The notes under the pieces were generated by a model. The model did no database searches. It was given only the letters and a program-made list of their open reading frames with translations, and had not been told where the DNA came from. A DNA stretch of 64,000 nt from Chloroflexota bacterium (GTDB lineage: Bacteria; Chloroflexota; Dehalococcoidia; Tepidiformales; Tepidiformaceae). Positions 52,145 to 60,339 of this stretch are shown here, in pieces. Where the stretch lies: positions 1 through 64,000 of the forward strand of contig JAPPBY010000014.1 in NCBI GenBank assembly GCA_026702615.1, in the 5' to 3' direction. Position numbers and translations under genes: made by a program. Within the stretch, counting starts at the first letter, position 1, and the number at the start of each line of letters is the position of its first letter.

Positions 52145-53701
52145 ATGACAAATTCGGCCACGGTTATGGAAACGGAGTGGCAGTTCATCGCTGATGACCT
52201 CGCCGCCGTGCGCACCTGGCTCGATAACCACACCCCGGACGCCTTCGAGGTGAGCGCCCAACCCGAACGCGAGCAGCACGACGAGTACTGGGATACCGCT
52301 GGCTGGCTCGTCTGGCGGGCCGGCTTCGCCTGCCGCGTGCGCCGCCGTGGCGAATCAGCCGAGCTGACCCTCAAGGGGCTCTCCGGTGGCGACGCCCACA
52401 TGCGCCGTCGCATCGAGCTGAACGAGCCTATCGATGCCCTCGGCGGGCTCGCCGGAAACATCGCCAGGCCCGTGGGCGAAGCCGGCCGTCTTCTCCGCAC
52501 ACTCGCCGGACCCCACCCGCTCGCGCGTGTCGCCGCCCTCACCACCCACCGCACCACCCTCACCCTGGCCGATGGTGACGGACCCCTCGGAGAGGTCTCC
52601 CTTGACCGCACGACCGTCGGCGAAGGGTCGCGCGCCCACGAGTTGCAGTATGTCGAGGTAGAGGTCGACGGCGATGCCGTCGACCGCGCCCGACCTTTTG
52701 TCGACGCCCTCCAGGCGGGCGCCGGCCTGCGCCCCGCTCCTACCGGAAAGCTGGCGGCCGCCCTGGCCGCGTCGGGCGCCTCACCCGGCTGGGAACCCCG
52801 CCCTCTCGGCCCCATGACCGTCGACCGCCTGAGCACGCTGGGCGAGGTCGCCTACGCGTCCCTTCGGCGGGACTTCCTCCGGCTCGTCGAGCACGAACCC
52901 ATGGCTCGCCTCGGTGAGGACATCGAAGGCGTCCACCAGATGCGTGTCGCCACGCGGCGCATCCGTGCCGCCCTCGAAACCTTCCAGGACATCCTCCCGC
53001 GGGAGCTCGCGGATCAGGGCAAGGAGCTGCGCTGGCTCGGGCGCTCCCTCGGCGAGGCGCGCGACCTCGACGTGCAGCGAGAACGCTTCGCCCTGGCCGC
53101 ACCGCTCATCGCGCGCAAGGCCGCAAAGGCGATCGAGGCGATCTTCGACGAGCGCCGCGCCCGCGCCCGGGAGGCCGTGCTCGCGGCTCTCGACTCAGAT
53201 CGTTATGTCGCACTGACCGAGGCGATGTCAGACCTGCTCCGCGCGGGACCGGTCCCCGGCCGTGGCGACGAACCCGCCCTGAAGGCGGCCCTCCCCCTCA
53301 TCCAGGCCCAGCGCCGCCCTGCCCGGGACGCTGGCTCCGAGGTCAAGGCTAGCTCCCCCGACTCCGACTACCACGCCCTTCGCCTGAAGGTACGGGACCT
53401 GCGCTATGTGCTGGAGTTCTTCTCCCCCCTCGGCGGCGAACCCGCCGAGGCCTACATCCGCCAGGTGACAAGGCTCCAGACGCTGCTTGGCGATCACCAG
53501 GACGCCGTGATCGCGGCGGAGTTCTACGCGGGGCTGGAGAAGGACGAAACCCTGGGCAAGGGCGGCCTCCGTGCCGCCGCCGAGTTGGCCGCCAACGCCG
53601 TTGCCGAGGCCGAGGGGTACCGCTGGAAGTTCCCCAAGCGCTACGCCCGCCTCCGCGGACGCCGCTGGCACACCCTCAAGGGCGCCCTCTCCAATTCGTG
53701 A
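52145..53701 (+). CDS. CYTH-CHAD domain protein (polyphosphate-associated)
   Basis: 518 residues. The N-terminal CYTH domain (triphosphate tunnel) has charged strands such as FACRVRRRGESAELTLKGLSGG; its ExExK signature is ETEWQ, so the last Lys is Gln. The C-terminal CHAD domain (about 225-500) has GVHQMRVATRRIRAALETF, YHALRLKVRDLRYVLEFF and LQTLLGDHQDAVIAAEFY, with conserved His and basic residues that bind polyphosphate. Its divergent neighbour is ppk, and ppx lies downstream, so a role in polyphosphate granules is well supported by context. Confidence 0.92.
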   Translation: MTNSATVMETEWQFIADDLAAVRTWLDNHTPDAFEVSAQPEREQHDEYWDTAGWLVWRAGFACRVRRRGESAELTLKGLSGGDAHMRRRIELNEPIDALGGLAGNIARPVGEAGRLLRTLAGPHPLARVAALTTHRTTLTLADGDGPLGEVSLDRTTVGEGSRAHELQYVEVEVDGDAVDRARPFVDALQAGAGLRPAPTGKLAAALAASGASPGWEPRPLGPMTVDRLSTLGEVAYASLRRDFLRLVEHEPMARLGEDIEGVHQMRVATRRIRAALETFQDILPRELADQGKELRWLGRSLGEARDLDVQRERFALAAPLIARKAAKAIEAIFDERRARAREAVLAALDSDRYVALTEAMSDLLRAGPVPGRGDEPALKAALPLIQAQRRPARDAGSEVKASSPDSDYHALRLKVRDLRYVLEFFSPLGGEPAEAYIRQVTRLQTLLGDHQDAVIAAEFYAGLEKDETLGKGGLRAAAELAANAVAEAEGYRWKFPKRYARLRGRRWHTLKGALSNS

Positions 53702-53747
53702 ACGCTTGTTAACATTTCGTGGACTCCCCTCCGTTATGGTGACGTTG

Positions 53748-55112
53748 ATGGGAGTTTTCCCAGATAGTCCTGCTCCATCCGCCGTCGCTGACGGCGTTTC
53801 CGTTGCTCCCCCTTCGAAAGCCCCGCTCGCCATCGTCGACCTCGGCTCGAACTCGGCCCGCGTCGTCGTCGTTGAACACCCCATCCCGGGTGTGATCGAG
53901 GTGGTCGCCGAGGAACGGCTCGATCTCCGCCTCGCCACCGAGCTCGACGCGAACTCCCGCCTCAGCGAACGCGGCATCGCCACCACCATCGACGCCGTCG
54001 GCGAATTCGCGGCCTTTGCCCGCGAGGCAGGGGCCGACTCGATCAGGGTCGTCGCCACCGCCGCCATCCGCTCCGCGCGCAACCGCGCCGAGCTGCTCGC
54101 TCGCGTGCACGCCGAACTGGGCCTCGCCATCGAAGTGCTCGACGGCTCGGAGGAAGCCGAGTACGCCGCCACCGGCGCGCTGCACGGCCTCCCCATCCGC
54201 TCCGGCGTCATCGTCGATATCGGCGGCGGGAGCACCGAGGTCGCCCGCGTCATCGCCGGCAGGATCGTCGGCGCCTGGAGCTTCCCCCTGGGCGCCCTCA
54301 GTGCAAGCGCCGAGTGGCTCACCGCCGACCCGCCGACGCGCAAGCAGCTCAAGGCCATGCGGCGCATGGTCGCGGACACGCTCGCCACCAGCGCTCCCTC
54401 CGGCCTGGCGGAAGGTGAGGAGCTGGTCGCCACGGGCGGCAGCGCCCGAACGCTCGCCCGCCTCGCCCAGCGGCAGGCCCCCTATCCCATCCCGCGTACC
54501 CACGGCTACTCCCTCGATCGCGACACCCTTCGGGGCGTGGGCGCCTTCCTCGCCGGCCACAGCGCGATCGAACGCTCCGCTATCGACGGCGTTCGCGCCG
54601 GCCGCGCCGACTCCATCGTCGGCGGCGCCATCATCCTTGAGGAGATGATGCGGCACCTCGGGGCCGACCGACTCACGGTCGCCTCCGGGGGTATCCGCGA
54701 GGGGCTCGCGATGCGGTCCTTCGGCGAGCCCGTGCCCCAGCCCCGGCTCGTGCGGGCCGTCACCGTCGAGTCACTGCTGCGCCACTACCGTGTCTGGGAC
54801 GAGGACGACATGGAGGCCCGCGCCATCCGCGCCGACACCCTCTCGCCCGACCCGATCGAGGACCCGTTTAGCGAGACGCTCGAGGCCGCCCGTCTCGCCA
54901 GCATGCTCCGCGCCCTCGCGGACGCGGGAACCCGTCCCGTCGATGCGCTCCTCGGCGAGGATCTGGCCGGATTCGACCACATCATGCTCGCCCGCGTTGC
55001 CGCCATCCTCCACCTCATCGAGGGCGACAAGGACGCAGCTCGCCCCTTCCTCTCCCTGCTGCCTGGTTCGGAGAAGCGCCTGCTGCGGCGCTGTGCGGAG
55101 CTCCTGGCCTAG
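53748..55112 (+). CDS. Ppx/GppA-family exopolyphosphatase
   Basis: 454 residues of the ASKHA phosphatase fold. The phosphate-1 loop is IVDLGSNSARVVVV, the Glu-bearing DGSEEAEYAATGAL and phosphate-2 IVDIGGGSTEVARV follow, and the C-terminal HD-like helical region (FDHIMLARVAAILHLIEG) is present. It degrades polyphosphate or pppGpp. Start is set to ATG 53748 because TATGGT lies 7 nt before it and no ribosome site is seen; ATG 53736 is an alternative. It follows the CYTH-CHAD gene by 46 nt. Confidence 0.92.
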   Translation: MGVFPDSPAPSAVADGVSVAPPSKAPLAIVDLGSNSARVVVVEHPIPGVIEVVAEERLDLRLATELDANSRLSERGIATTIDAVGEFAAFAREAGADSIRVVATAAIRSARNRAELLARVHAELGLAIEVLDGSEEAEYAATGALHGLPIRSGVIVDIGGGSTEVARVIAGRIVGAWSFPLGALSASAEWLTADPPTRKQLKAMRRMVADTLATSAPSGLAEGEELVATGGSARTLARLAQRQAPYPIPRTHGYSLDRDTLRGVGAFLAGHSAIERSAIDGVRAGRADSIVGGAIILEEMMRHLGADRLTVASGGIREGLAMRSFGEPVPQPRLVRAVTVESLLRHYRVWDEDDMEARAIRADTLSPDPIEDPFSETLEAARLASMLRALADAGTRPVDALLGEDLAGFDHIMLARVAAILHLIEGDKDAARPFLSLLPGSEKRLLRRCAELLA

Positions 55113-56038
55113 CTGCCCAGGTTCCGCCCGAGGAACCCCACGATCGCCTCCAGTCCCTCTCCCGCCGCCGCTACCTCTTCGATCTGCAGGAACGCATGCG
55201 TCGCCTCTTCGCAGACCAGCACCTCAGTCCCGACTCCCGCCGCGCGCAGCGACTCCGCGAAGTCCAGGGACTGCTGGAGGAGCGGATCTCGCGTTCCCGC
55301 CGTCATGAAGACCGGCGGGAAGTTGGCAAGGTGCGGGCTGAAGCGCGGTGACACCGCGGGCAACTCCAGCCTCGGGTCATCGGGCGCCACTCCCAGGTAA
55401 TCCTCCACCTGCCAGACGAAGATCCGCCCGTTCACGAAGGGAGCGTCTTCAGGCAGCGCTAGCATCGCGGGGAAGTCGTAGACACCGTACGGCAACGCGG
55501 CTGCCCGGAACGGCGTCGCCCCGTCTCGTTCGAGCAGGCAGTGCAGAGTGGCCGCGGCGAGATTGCCCCCGGCCGAGTCGCCCATGATGGCCAGCCGCCC
55601 CGGGTCGATGCCGAGCCCTTCGGCCTCGGCCTTCAGCCAGTCCGCGGCCAGCACGCAGTCGTCGAGCCCTTCGGGGTGCTTGTGCTCCGGCGCCAGCGCG
55701 TAGTCGACGCTGACCACGGAGTAGCCGCGCTCGGCAAGGCGCTGCGCGAGCTTGTCGTGCGTGAGCGGAGAACCAGCGACCCACGAGCCGCCGTGGATGA
55801 ACAGGACTCCCGGATGCGGACCGGCTCCATCCGCCGGATACAGGTCGACCGTCAGGGCCTCGCCCCGGCGTGTCGCCACCGGCACCCCACGCTCGACCTT
55901 CCGGTCGGGGCCGTCCTGGTTCAGGAAGCTTGCCGTCATCGCCCAGCGCTCGCGGATTTCGAGGCCCGTCACCCGGTCAAGGTCGGGCGCTGGCGGAGTC
56001 GCGTAGAACTCGATGATGCGGGCGGTTATGTCGTCCAA
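55109..56038 (-). CDS. Alpha/beta hydrolase, hormone-sensitive-lipase type
   Basis: 309-residue esterase. The HSL signature HGGSW forms the oxyanion hole, GDSAGGN holds the catalytic Ser, and the catalytic His is in CEEATHAFLQ. It is the last gene of the minus-strand PHA operon, its TTG start lying 3 nt after the GNAT stop, so a role in short-chain hydroxyacyl-ester turnover is possible; this is inference. It converges with ppx by 4 nt. Confidence 0.88.
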   Translation of the reverse strand: MDDITARIIEFYATPPAPDLDRVTGLEIRERWAMTASFLNQDGPDRKVERGVPVATRRGEALTVDLYPADGAGPHPGVLFIHGGSWVAGSPLTHDKLAQRLAERGYSVVSVDYALAPEHKHPEGLDDCVLAADWLKAEAEGLGIDPGRLAIMGDSAGGNLAAATLHCLLERDGATPFRAAALPYGVYDFPAMLALPEDAPFVNGRIFVWQVEDYLGVAPDDPRLELPAVSPRFSPHLANFPPVFMTAGTRDPLLQQSLDFAESLRAAGVGTEVLVCEEATHAFLQIEEVAAAGEGLEAIVGFLGRNLGS

Positions 56039-56041
56039 CGA

Positions 56042-56677
56042 CTAGGCCTGGTTTTCGCTCACGGCATCGAGCACGCCCACGGCCGCCATGGTCCGCTGGG
56101 CCGCCGCCACGTCGTGGCTGAGGATGACGAGGTCGTGTTTCTCACCTTCGCGATCCTTCACGTGGTCCCGCAGCAGCGCCTCAGGCTGGAAGCCGAGCGA
56201 GCGGAAGACCGCAATCGCCTCGTGCTGGTCGACCGTCATCTGCCCGATGATCTTGTCGACGCCCATGCCCAGGGCGATGCGGAACGCTTCCTCGGTCAGG
56301 AGCCGCCCGATACCTCGGCCCCGCAGCGTGGGACCCACGAGCACGCGCAGCTCCGCCACGTGCTGCGACCAGGGCAGGTCGCTCCCGTCCACGGTCGCGT
56401 ACCCGGCAATGCTGTCGTCCTGGTCGAGCACCAGCAGGGAGGTGGTCACACCCGCCTCGATGCGCCGCACCCACGTCTCGACCTGGTCCGCCTGCGTGAT
56501 GTCGCGGCGCAGGAAGAGCAGGTCGTGCTCGGGCAATGCGCGAGCGAACGCGAGTATCCCGTCGCCGTCGCGTGCGTCCATGAGCCGGAGCGTCACGCGC
56601 CGGCCGCCAACCGTGCCGGCCGCCGGATAGCGCGAATCGCTGGTTGTCGAGGTCAGATCGAACGTACCGAAAGCCAT
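56042..56677 (-). CDS. GNAT-family N-acetyltransferase
   Basis: 211 residues. The acetyl-CoA site is LRVLVGPTLRGRGIGRLLTEEAF (RGxGIG type) and the last strand region is DQHEAIAVFRSLGFQPEALLRDHVKD. The acceptor is unknown. It overlaps phaC by 25 nt and so is translationally coupled to PHA synthesis; this association has been seen for few families and may indicate modification of a PHA-granule protein. Confidence 0.88.
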   Translation of the reverse strand: MAFGTFDLTSTTSDSRYPAAGTVGGRRVTLRLMDARDGDGILAFARALPEHDLLFLRRDITQADQVETWVRRIEAGVTTSLLVLDQDDSIAGYATVDGSDLPWSQHVAELRVLVGPTLRGRGIGRLLTEEAFRIALGMGVDKIIGQMTVDQHEAIAVFRSLGFQPEALLRDHVKDREGEKHDLVILSHDVAAAQRTMAAVGVLDAVSENQA

Positions 56678-57729
56678 TGGTCCAACTTTGGCCAGAGACG
56701 ATACATGGCGTTCCCCCCGGCTACGAGACTTGCGTGACCGCCCCGCAGGACGACCTCCTCAGTATCTTCCGACCCCACCCGCTCGAGCGCGGGCTTGGCC
56801 GCCTCATACGGCACGATGTGGTCGTGTTGCGCCATCGCGTGAATCATCGGCACGTCGATCGTTGAAAGGTCCACGCGCCGCCCGTCCAGCTCCAGCCCCC
56901 CCTCCAGCATCGCGTTCTTCCAGTAGAGCTCCTTCACCATCTGGCGGAAGGCCTCGCCCGGGAACGGGATCTGATCGGCTGCCCAGCGGTCGACCATCAT
57001 GAACGACTTCACGTACTTGTCGTCACGAATCCGGTCGAGCACTTGGATCGGGCTCGTGAGCCGCCCCGTGGGGCGCAGCATGTCGAACGCCGACAGCAGG
57101 ATCTCGCCGGGAACGTTCCCCAGCGTGTCCACGATGCGGTCGACATCGAAGTAGCGCTCGTCCGTCCACTGGCTGAACAGCCCCATCCCCTTGAAGTTCA
57201 CGGGCGTTGTCAGGCAGACCATGTTCTCCACCGGCGCGTCCGGATGCGTACCCATGTACATCAGCGCGAGCGACCCGCCCACGCAGTACCCCAGCAGGTT
57301 CAGCTCCTCCTCGCCCGAATCCTCGAGCACGCGGTCGACGCACTCGGGGATGCGGGAGAGGGCGTAGTCCTCGAGCCGCAGGCCGCTGTCCTCGTTGCGG
57401 GGCACGCCCCAGTCGATCAGGTACACGTCGTACCCCTGCTGCACGAGGTATTCCATCATGCTCTGGCCCGGCGTCAGGTCGAGGATGTACGGCTTGCTCA
57501 CAAGCGAGGTCACGACCAGCAGCGGCACGCGGTAGACCTCCTCCGTCTGCGCGCGGTAGTGGTACAGCTTCATCGACCCGTCCGTGTGGATCGTGTCCTT
57601 CGGCGTGGAACCCACCTGCGGGTCTTCCAGCGAGATGTACTCGAGCCCGACCAGCCCGCGACGCAGGATCGTGTCCACGGTCGTCTGAACCTGGTTGGCA
57701 ACGTCGGGCGAGGCGGAGGCAGTCGTCAC
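56653..57729 (-). CDS. phaC: Class III poly(3-hydroxyalkanoate) synthase catalytic subunit
   Basis: 358 residues, the right length for class III PhaC, which works with PhaE. The lipase-like box with catalytic Cys is GYCVGGS, the oxyanion region is YDVYLIDWGVP, and catalytic Asp and His are in AQHDHIVPYEAA and RGGHASLVAG. It polymerises (R)-3-hydroxyacyl-CoA into PHA granules. The start is GTG 57729. The upstream gene is a PhaE-like subunit, 80 nt away. Confidence 0.94.
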   Translation of the reverse strand: MTTASASPDVANQVQTTVDTILRRGLVGLEYISLEDPQVGSTPKDTIHTDGSMKLYHYRAQTEEVYRVPLLVVTSLVSKPYILDLTPGQSMMEYLVQQGYDVYLIDWGVPRNEDSGLRLEDYALSRIPECVDRVLEDSGEEELNLLGYCVGGSLALMYMGTHPDAPVENMVCLTTPVNFKGMGLFSQWTDERYFDVDRIVDTLGNVPGEILLSAFDMLRPTGRLTSPIQVLDRIRDDKYVKSFMMVDRWAADQIPFPGEAFRQMVKELYWKNAMLEGGLELDGRRVDLSTIDVPMIHAMAQHDHIVPYEAAKPALERVGSEDTEEVVLRGGHASLVAGGNAMYRLWPKLDQWLSVRSI

Positions 57730-57809
57730 GGTCTATCCACGGTGCGGGCACGACCCGCAACACACAATTGATTCTCAGTCAGGGATTGAATAAGCGGGTT
57801 ACCGCCGCA

Positions 57810-58208
57810 TTAATTCGCGGGCGCTTCCTTCGCGGCTGCCGGGGGACGCTTGGTCCGCTTCGGCCGCGCAGGCTTGGCCTTCGTATCGGTGGACGGAACA
57901 GCGGCCAGCGCCGCCGAGAGCTGCGCTTCCAGCGCCGCCAGCCGGTTTTCGATCGCCAGCATACGGTCGCCCAACGCCAGCACGTCCGTCCGCGTGGGAA
58001 CGTTCATCGCCGTGAAGAACGAACCCATCGCCTCGTTCATCGTCTTCTGAAAGTGGAGGAACACGTCGAGGTTCCGCCCCAGGCTCTGGCTGAACTCCTC
58101 GGTCCCCATCATCTGGTTGAAGAACTCGTTCCACTGCCGCTCCGACTGCGTGGCCCAGTCTCGCCACGCCTCGGAGAAGTCGGGCGCCGCGGTTTCGTTC
58201 GTGCTCAT
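57810..58208 (-). CDS. PhaE-like PHA synthase partner subunit
   Basis: 132 residues. It has a helical N-terminal part rich in aromatic residues (WRDWATQSERQWNEFFNQMMG), a middle segment and the PhaE-like NVPTRTDVLALGDRMLAIENRLAALEAQL near the end. A Lys/Pro/Ala tail (KPARPKRTKRPPAAAKE) is phasin-like. It is much shorter than classical PhaE and is intermediate between PhaE and PhaR/phasin. It overlaps phaQ by 4 nt and precedes phaC, so a synthase-activating subunit is the best call. Confidence 0.75.
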   Translation of the reverse strand: MSTNETAAPDFSEAWRDWATQSERQWNEFFNQMMGTEEFSQSLGRNLDVFLHFQKTMNEAMGSFFTAMNVPTRTDVLALGDRMLAIENRLAALEAQLSAALAAVPSTDTKAKPARPKRTKRPPAAAKEAPAN

Positions 58209-58603
58209 GTCACTTCCTCTTCGGTGCTGTCGCCCTCGGTGGCAGCGGGAACGTCGAAGCCCGCCAGCGCGCCCGTGAGCACCTCCTGGTACCGGTTCAG
58301 GGCGTCGATCCAGGTCCGCAGGAACAGCTCGCCCGCTGCGGTCAGCGAGTACATCCGCCGCGCCGGCCCCTGGTCGGAGGTGTCCCAGAACGAGGAGACG
58401 AAGCCGCTGTTCTCCAGCTGCCGCAGGGCCCGGTACACCGTGCCGCTGTCCGACTGGGGAAGCCCCGAATCGCTCAGCTGCTGGCTGAGCTGGTAGCCGT
58501 AGGCGTTACAGCCCTTCAGGAAGGCGAGCAGGCTCGTAGCCAGCATCTCCCCGTGGAGGCGCGGCTCCGAGGTCGTGCGCTTGCGTCCCGTGCTTTCGGC
58601 CAT
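58205..58603 (-). CDS. PadR-family regulator, PhaQ-like
   Basis: 132-residue winged-helix repressor. PadR core: TSLLAFLKGCNAYGYQLSQQL, SDSGTVYRALRQLENSGFVSSFW, RRMYSLTAAGELFLRTW. In Bacillus megaterium the PadR-like PhaQ is a PHB-responsive repressor of phaP and itself. Here it heads a minus-strand PHA operon and faces a divergent phasin across a palindrome, the same logic; assignment as PhaQ is inferred from context. Confidence 0.85.
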   Translation of the reverse strand: MAESTGRKRTTSEPRLHGEMLATSLLAFLKGCNAYGYQLSQQLSDSGLPQSDSGTVYRALRQLENSGFVSSFWDTSDQGPARRMYSLTAAGELFLRTWIDALNRYQEVLTGALAGFDVPAATEGDSTEEEVT

Positions 58604-58639
58604 GGGGACATTCTGTTGCTAGGTGCTGATACGCGCAAT

Positions 58640-58675
58640 ATGCAAGTTGCATGTAGCTGCCGCCGGCCCTAACCT
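58640..58675. promoter_or_regulatory. Palindromic operator and divergent promoters of phaQ and phasin
   Basis: ATGCAA-G-TTGCAT (58640-58652) is a perfect inverted repeat. Its right arm TTGCAT is a -35 exactly 17 nt before TAACCT (58670-58675), the phasin -10. Its left arm is TTGCAT on the minus strand, with TAGCAA (58621-58616) about 18 nt further on, facing phaQ. One dimer bound here would cover both -35 elements. Confidence 0.65.
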
Positions 58676-58708
58676 GCTCTCATCACGAACCAACAGCGGA
58701 GCCACACC

Positions 58709-59194
58709 ATGAGCGCCAATTCCCAGACCGAGCAGTATTTCAACGCCCTCCTCGATAGCTACGACGCCCTCACCCGCGCCATCGAGCAGGCCAACGAGCG
58801 CGGCCTCGGCCTCTCCCGCCAGCTCCTGGCCGAGGTGACCGCCGCCCAGCGCCAGACGCTCGACCTCGCGAAGCAGGTCGCGTCCAACCCGTCCGACATG
58901 GCGGCCGCCTACTCGGCCATCATGGAGTCGGCCGTGGCCGCCCAGAGCCAGGCCCTGGACTTCACCCAGACCGCCTACAAGGAAGCCGTCGCCGCCAGCG
59001 GCGAGGCCCGCGAGGCGCTCGACAGCCTCCTCAACGCCAGCCGTACCGCCGCCGAAGCCGCCCTCGACCTCTCCCGCGAGTGGCAGGCCTCGAACCCCTG
59101 GGCCGACCTCTTCCAGAAGGGCCTCGACAGCTTCACCGCCGCCACCAGCGGGACCCCCGCCAAGAAGAACTCGAAGACCGGGGCGAAGGTCTAG
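58709..59194 (+). CDS. Phasin-like PHA-granule protein
   Basis: 161 residues, almost all helical: Ala/Gln-rich heptads (AEVTAAQRQTLDLAKQVASNPSDMAAAYSAIMESAVAAQSQALDFTQTAYKEAV), then a Lys/Ser/Thr tail. The amphipathic layout and the position opposite the phaQ operon identify it as a phasin coating PHA granules. It has AGCGGAGCC upstream as a ribosome site. It converges with the next gene with a 4-nt overlap. Confidence 0.85.
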   Translation: MSANSQTEQYFNALLDSYDALTRAIEQANERGLGLSRQLLAEVTAAQRQTLDLAKQVASNPSDMAAAYSAIMESAVAAQSQALDFTQTAYKEAVAASGEAREALDSLLNASRTAAEAALDLSREWQASNPWADLFQKGLDSFTAATSGTPAKKNSKTGAKV

Positions 59195-59979
59195 CCGTTC
59201 GCTTCCGCCAACAGCTCGGCCACCGTCCGGTAGGCCTCGCTGCTGTAGATGATCCCGTAGTGGCTCGTCGCGATCCCGATGTTGTACTCGGGTTCTTCCT
59301 CGATGCAGCTCTCCGGGCTCACCAGCCCGTCCCGCTCCGCGTAGAGCGCCCGCCGGCGAAACGTCGGCCGGCGCGGCCGCATGATGTTGGCCGTGAAACG
59401 GCACGTGCAGTGCCCGCTGTAGCACGCCGGGGACACGTTCCAGGTCAGGTGTGAACCGGCGCCGCGGCGCACCGCCGCCATCGCCTCGATCAGCGCCGGG
59501 TGGACGTACGCCACCTCGTTGAAGGGCGCCGCCAGGGAGATCAGCAGGTCCACCGACTCGGGGTGCTCGAACGCCACGCTGCGTGCGATTAGCGCCCCCA
59601 GGCTGTGCCCGATGAGGTGGACGCGTTGACCCGTCTCCTCGGCGGCCCGCCGCACCGTCCCCAGCACGAGGTCGCTTGAGGCGTCCGGACAGTCAACGTT
59701 CAACCCCAGCCCCGAGTAGTACGGCCGGTAGCCGATCCTCCCCAGCCACCAGAACAGCTCCATGAGCGAGAGGTCGGTGCCCATGAACCCGGGCACCACC
59801 ACGACCGGCTCCCCGTTCCCGTGGGGAACGCCGCGCCCGTAGTAGACGGGGGAGAGGCGAAGTCGCATCCACTCGCGATAACAGCCGACCTCGTTCCCGA
59901 TGGGAGTGAGGATCGGTTGGACGGAGTGGTCGTCCTGGTAGCGATCAATGAACGGCGCCGCGGCGCCCTCGAGCGGCAT
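59191..59979 (-). CDS. Lipase-like alpha/beta hydrolase
   Basis: 262 residues. The core has VVVVPGFMGTDLSL (oxyanion), lipase box GHSLGALIARSV with catalytic Ser, and a late His in ATSHYGIIY. The cysteines in PACYSGHCTCRF are unusual for this fold and may bind metal or form disulfides. It lies downstream of and convergent with the phasin gene, so a PHA- or lipid-ester role is possible. No signal peptide is evident. Confidence 0.8.
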   Translation of the reverse strand: MPLEGAAAPFIDRYQDDHSVQPILTPIGNEVGCYREWMRLRLSPVYYGRGVPHGNGEPVVVVPGFMGTDLSLMELFWWLGRIGYRPYYSGLGLNVDCPDASSDLVLGTVRRAAEETGQRVHLIGHSLGALIARSVAFEHPESVDLLISLAAPFNEVAYVHPALIEAMAAVRRGAGSHLTWNVSPACYSGHCTCRFTANIMRPRRPTFRRRALYAERDGLVSPESCIEEEPEYNIGIATSHYGIIYSSEAYRTVAELLAEANG

Positions 59980-60058
59980 GCCGGGAGGTTGCTCCTCGCT
60001 GGACTCCAGCTATGTGCAGTTTACAGCAAGCACCGGCATGCCGCCCGTATTCCGGGCG

Positions 60059-60292
60059 TCACTCCCGGTGCAGATCCTCCGGACTGAGGATTCGGAAGCC
60101 GACGCCCAGCGTGACCTGCGTCGCCGCCGCCTGACCATCGCTGATTGCGCCCCGGATCTGCCGTACCTCGAACCAGTCGAGGTTGCGCAGCGTCCGGCTG
60201 GCGCGCTCCAGCGCGTTGGCGATGGCCGCATCCACGCCGTCCGGCGAGGAGCCAACGAGTTCGACAATCTTGTAGGTGTGTGGCTCGTCCAT
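60059..60292 (-). CDS. Dodecin (flavin/CoA-binding)
   Basis: 77-residue dodecin: YKIVELVGSSPDGVDAAIANALERASRTLRNLDWFEVRQIRG, the central Trp of LDWFEV being the flavin-sandwiching residue, then VTLGVGFRI. It assembles into dodecamers that store flavins. The start has GGAAGGAGC upstream. The gene stands alone between a lipase-like gene and a coiled-coil protein. Confidence 0.95.
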   Translation of the reverse strand: MDEPHTYKIVELVGSSPDGVDAAIANALERASRTLRNLDWFEVRQIRGAISDGQAAATQVTLGVGFRILSPEDLHRE

Positions 60293-60339
60293 GGGGTGCT
60301 CCTTCCCGCGAGCTTCGCGTTGTTCCCTGAAATCCGGGG

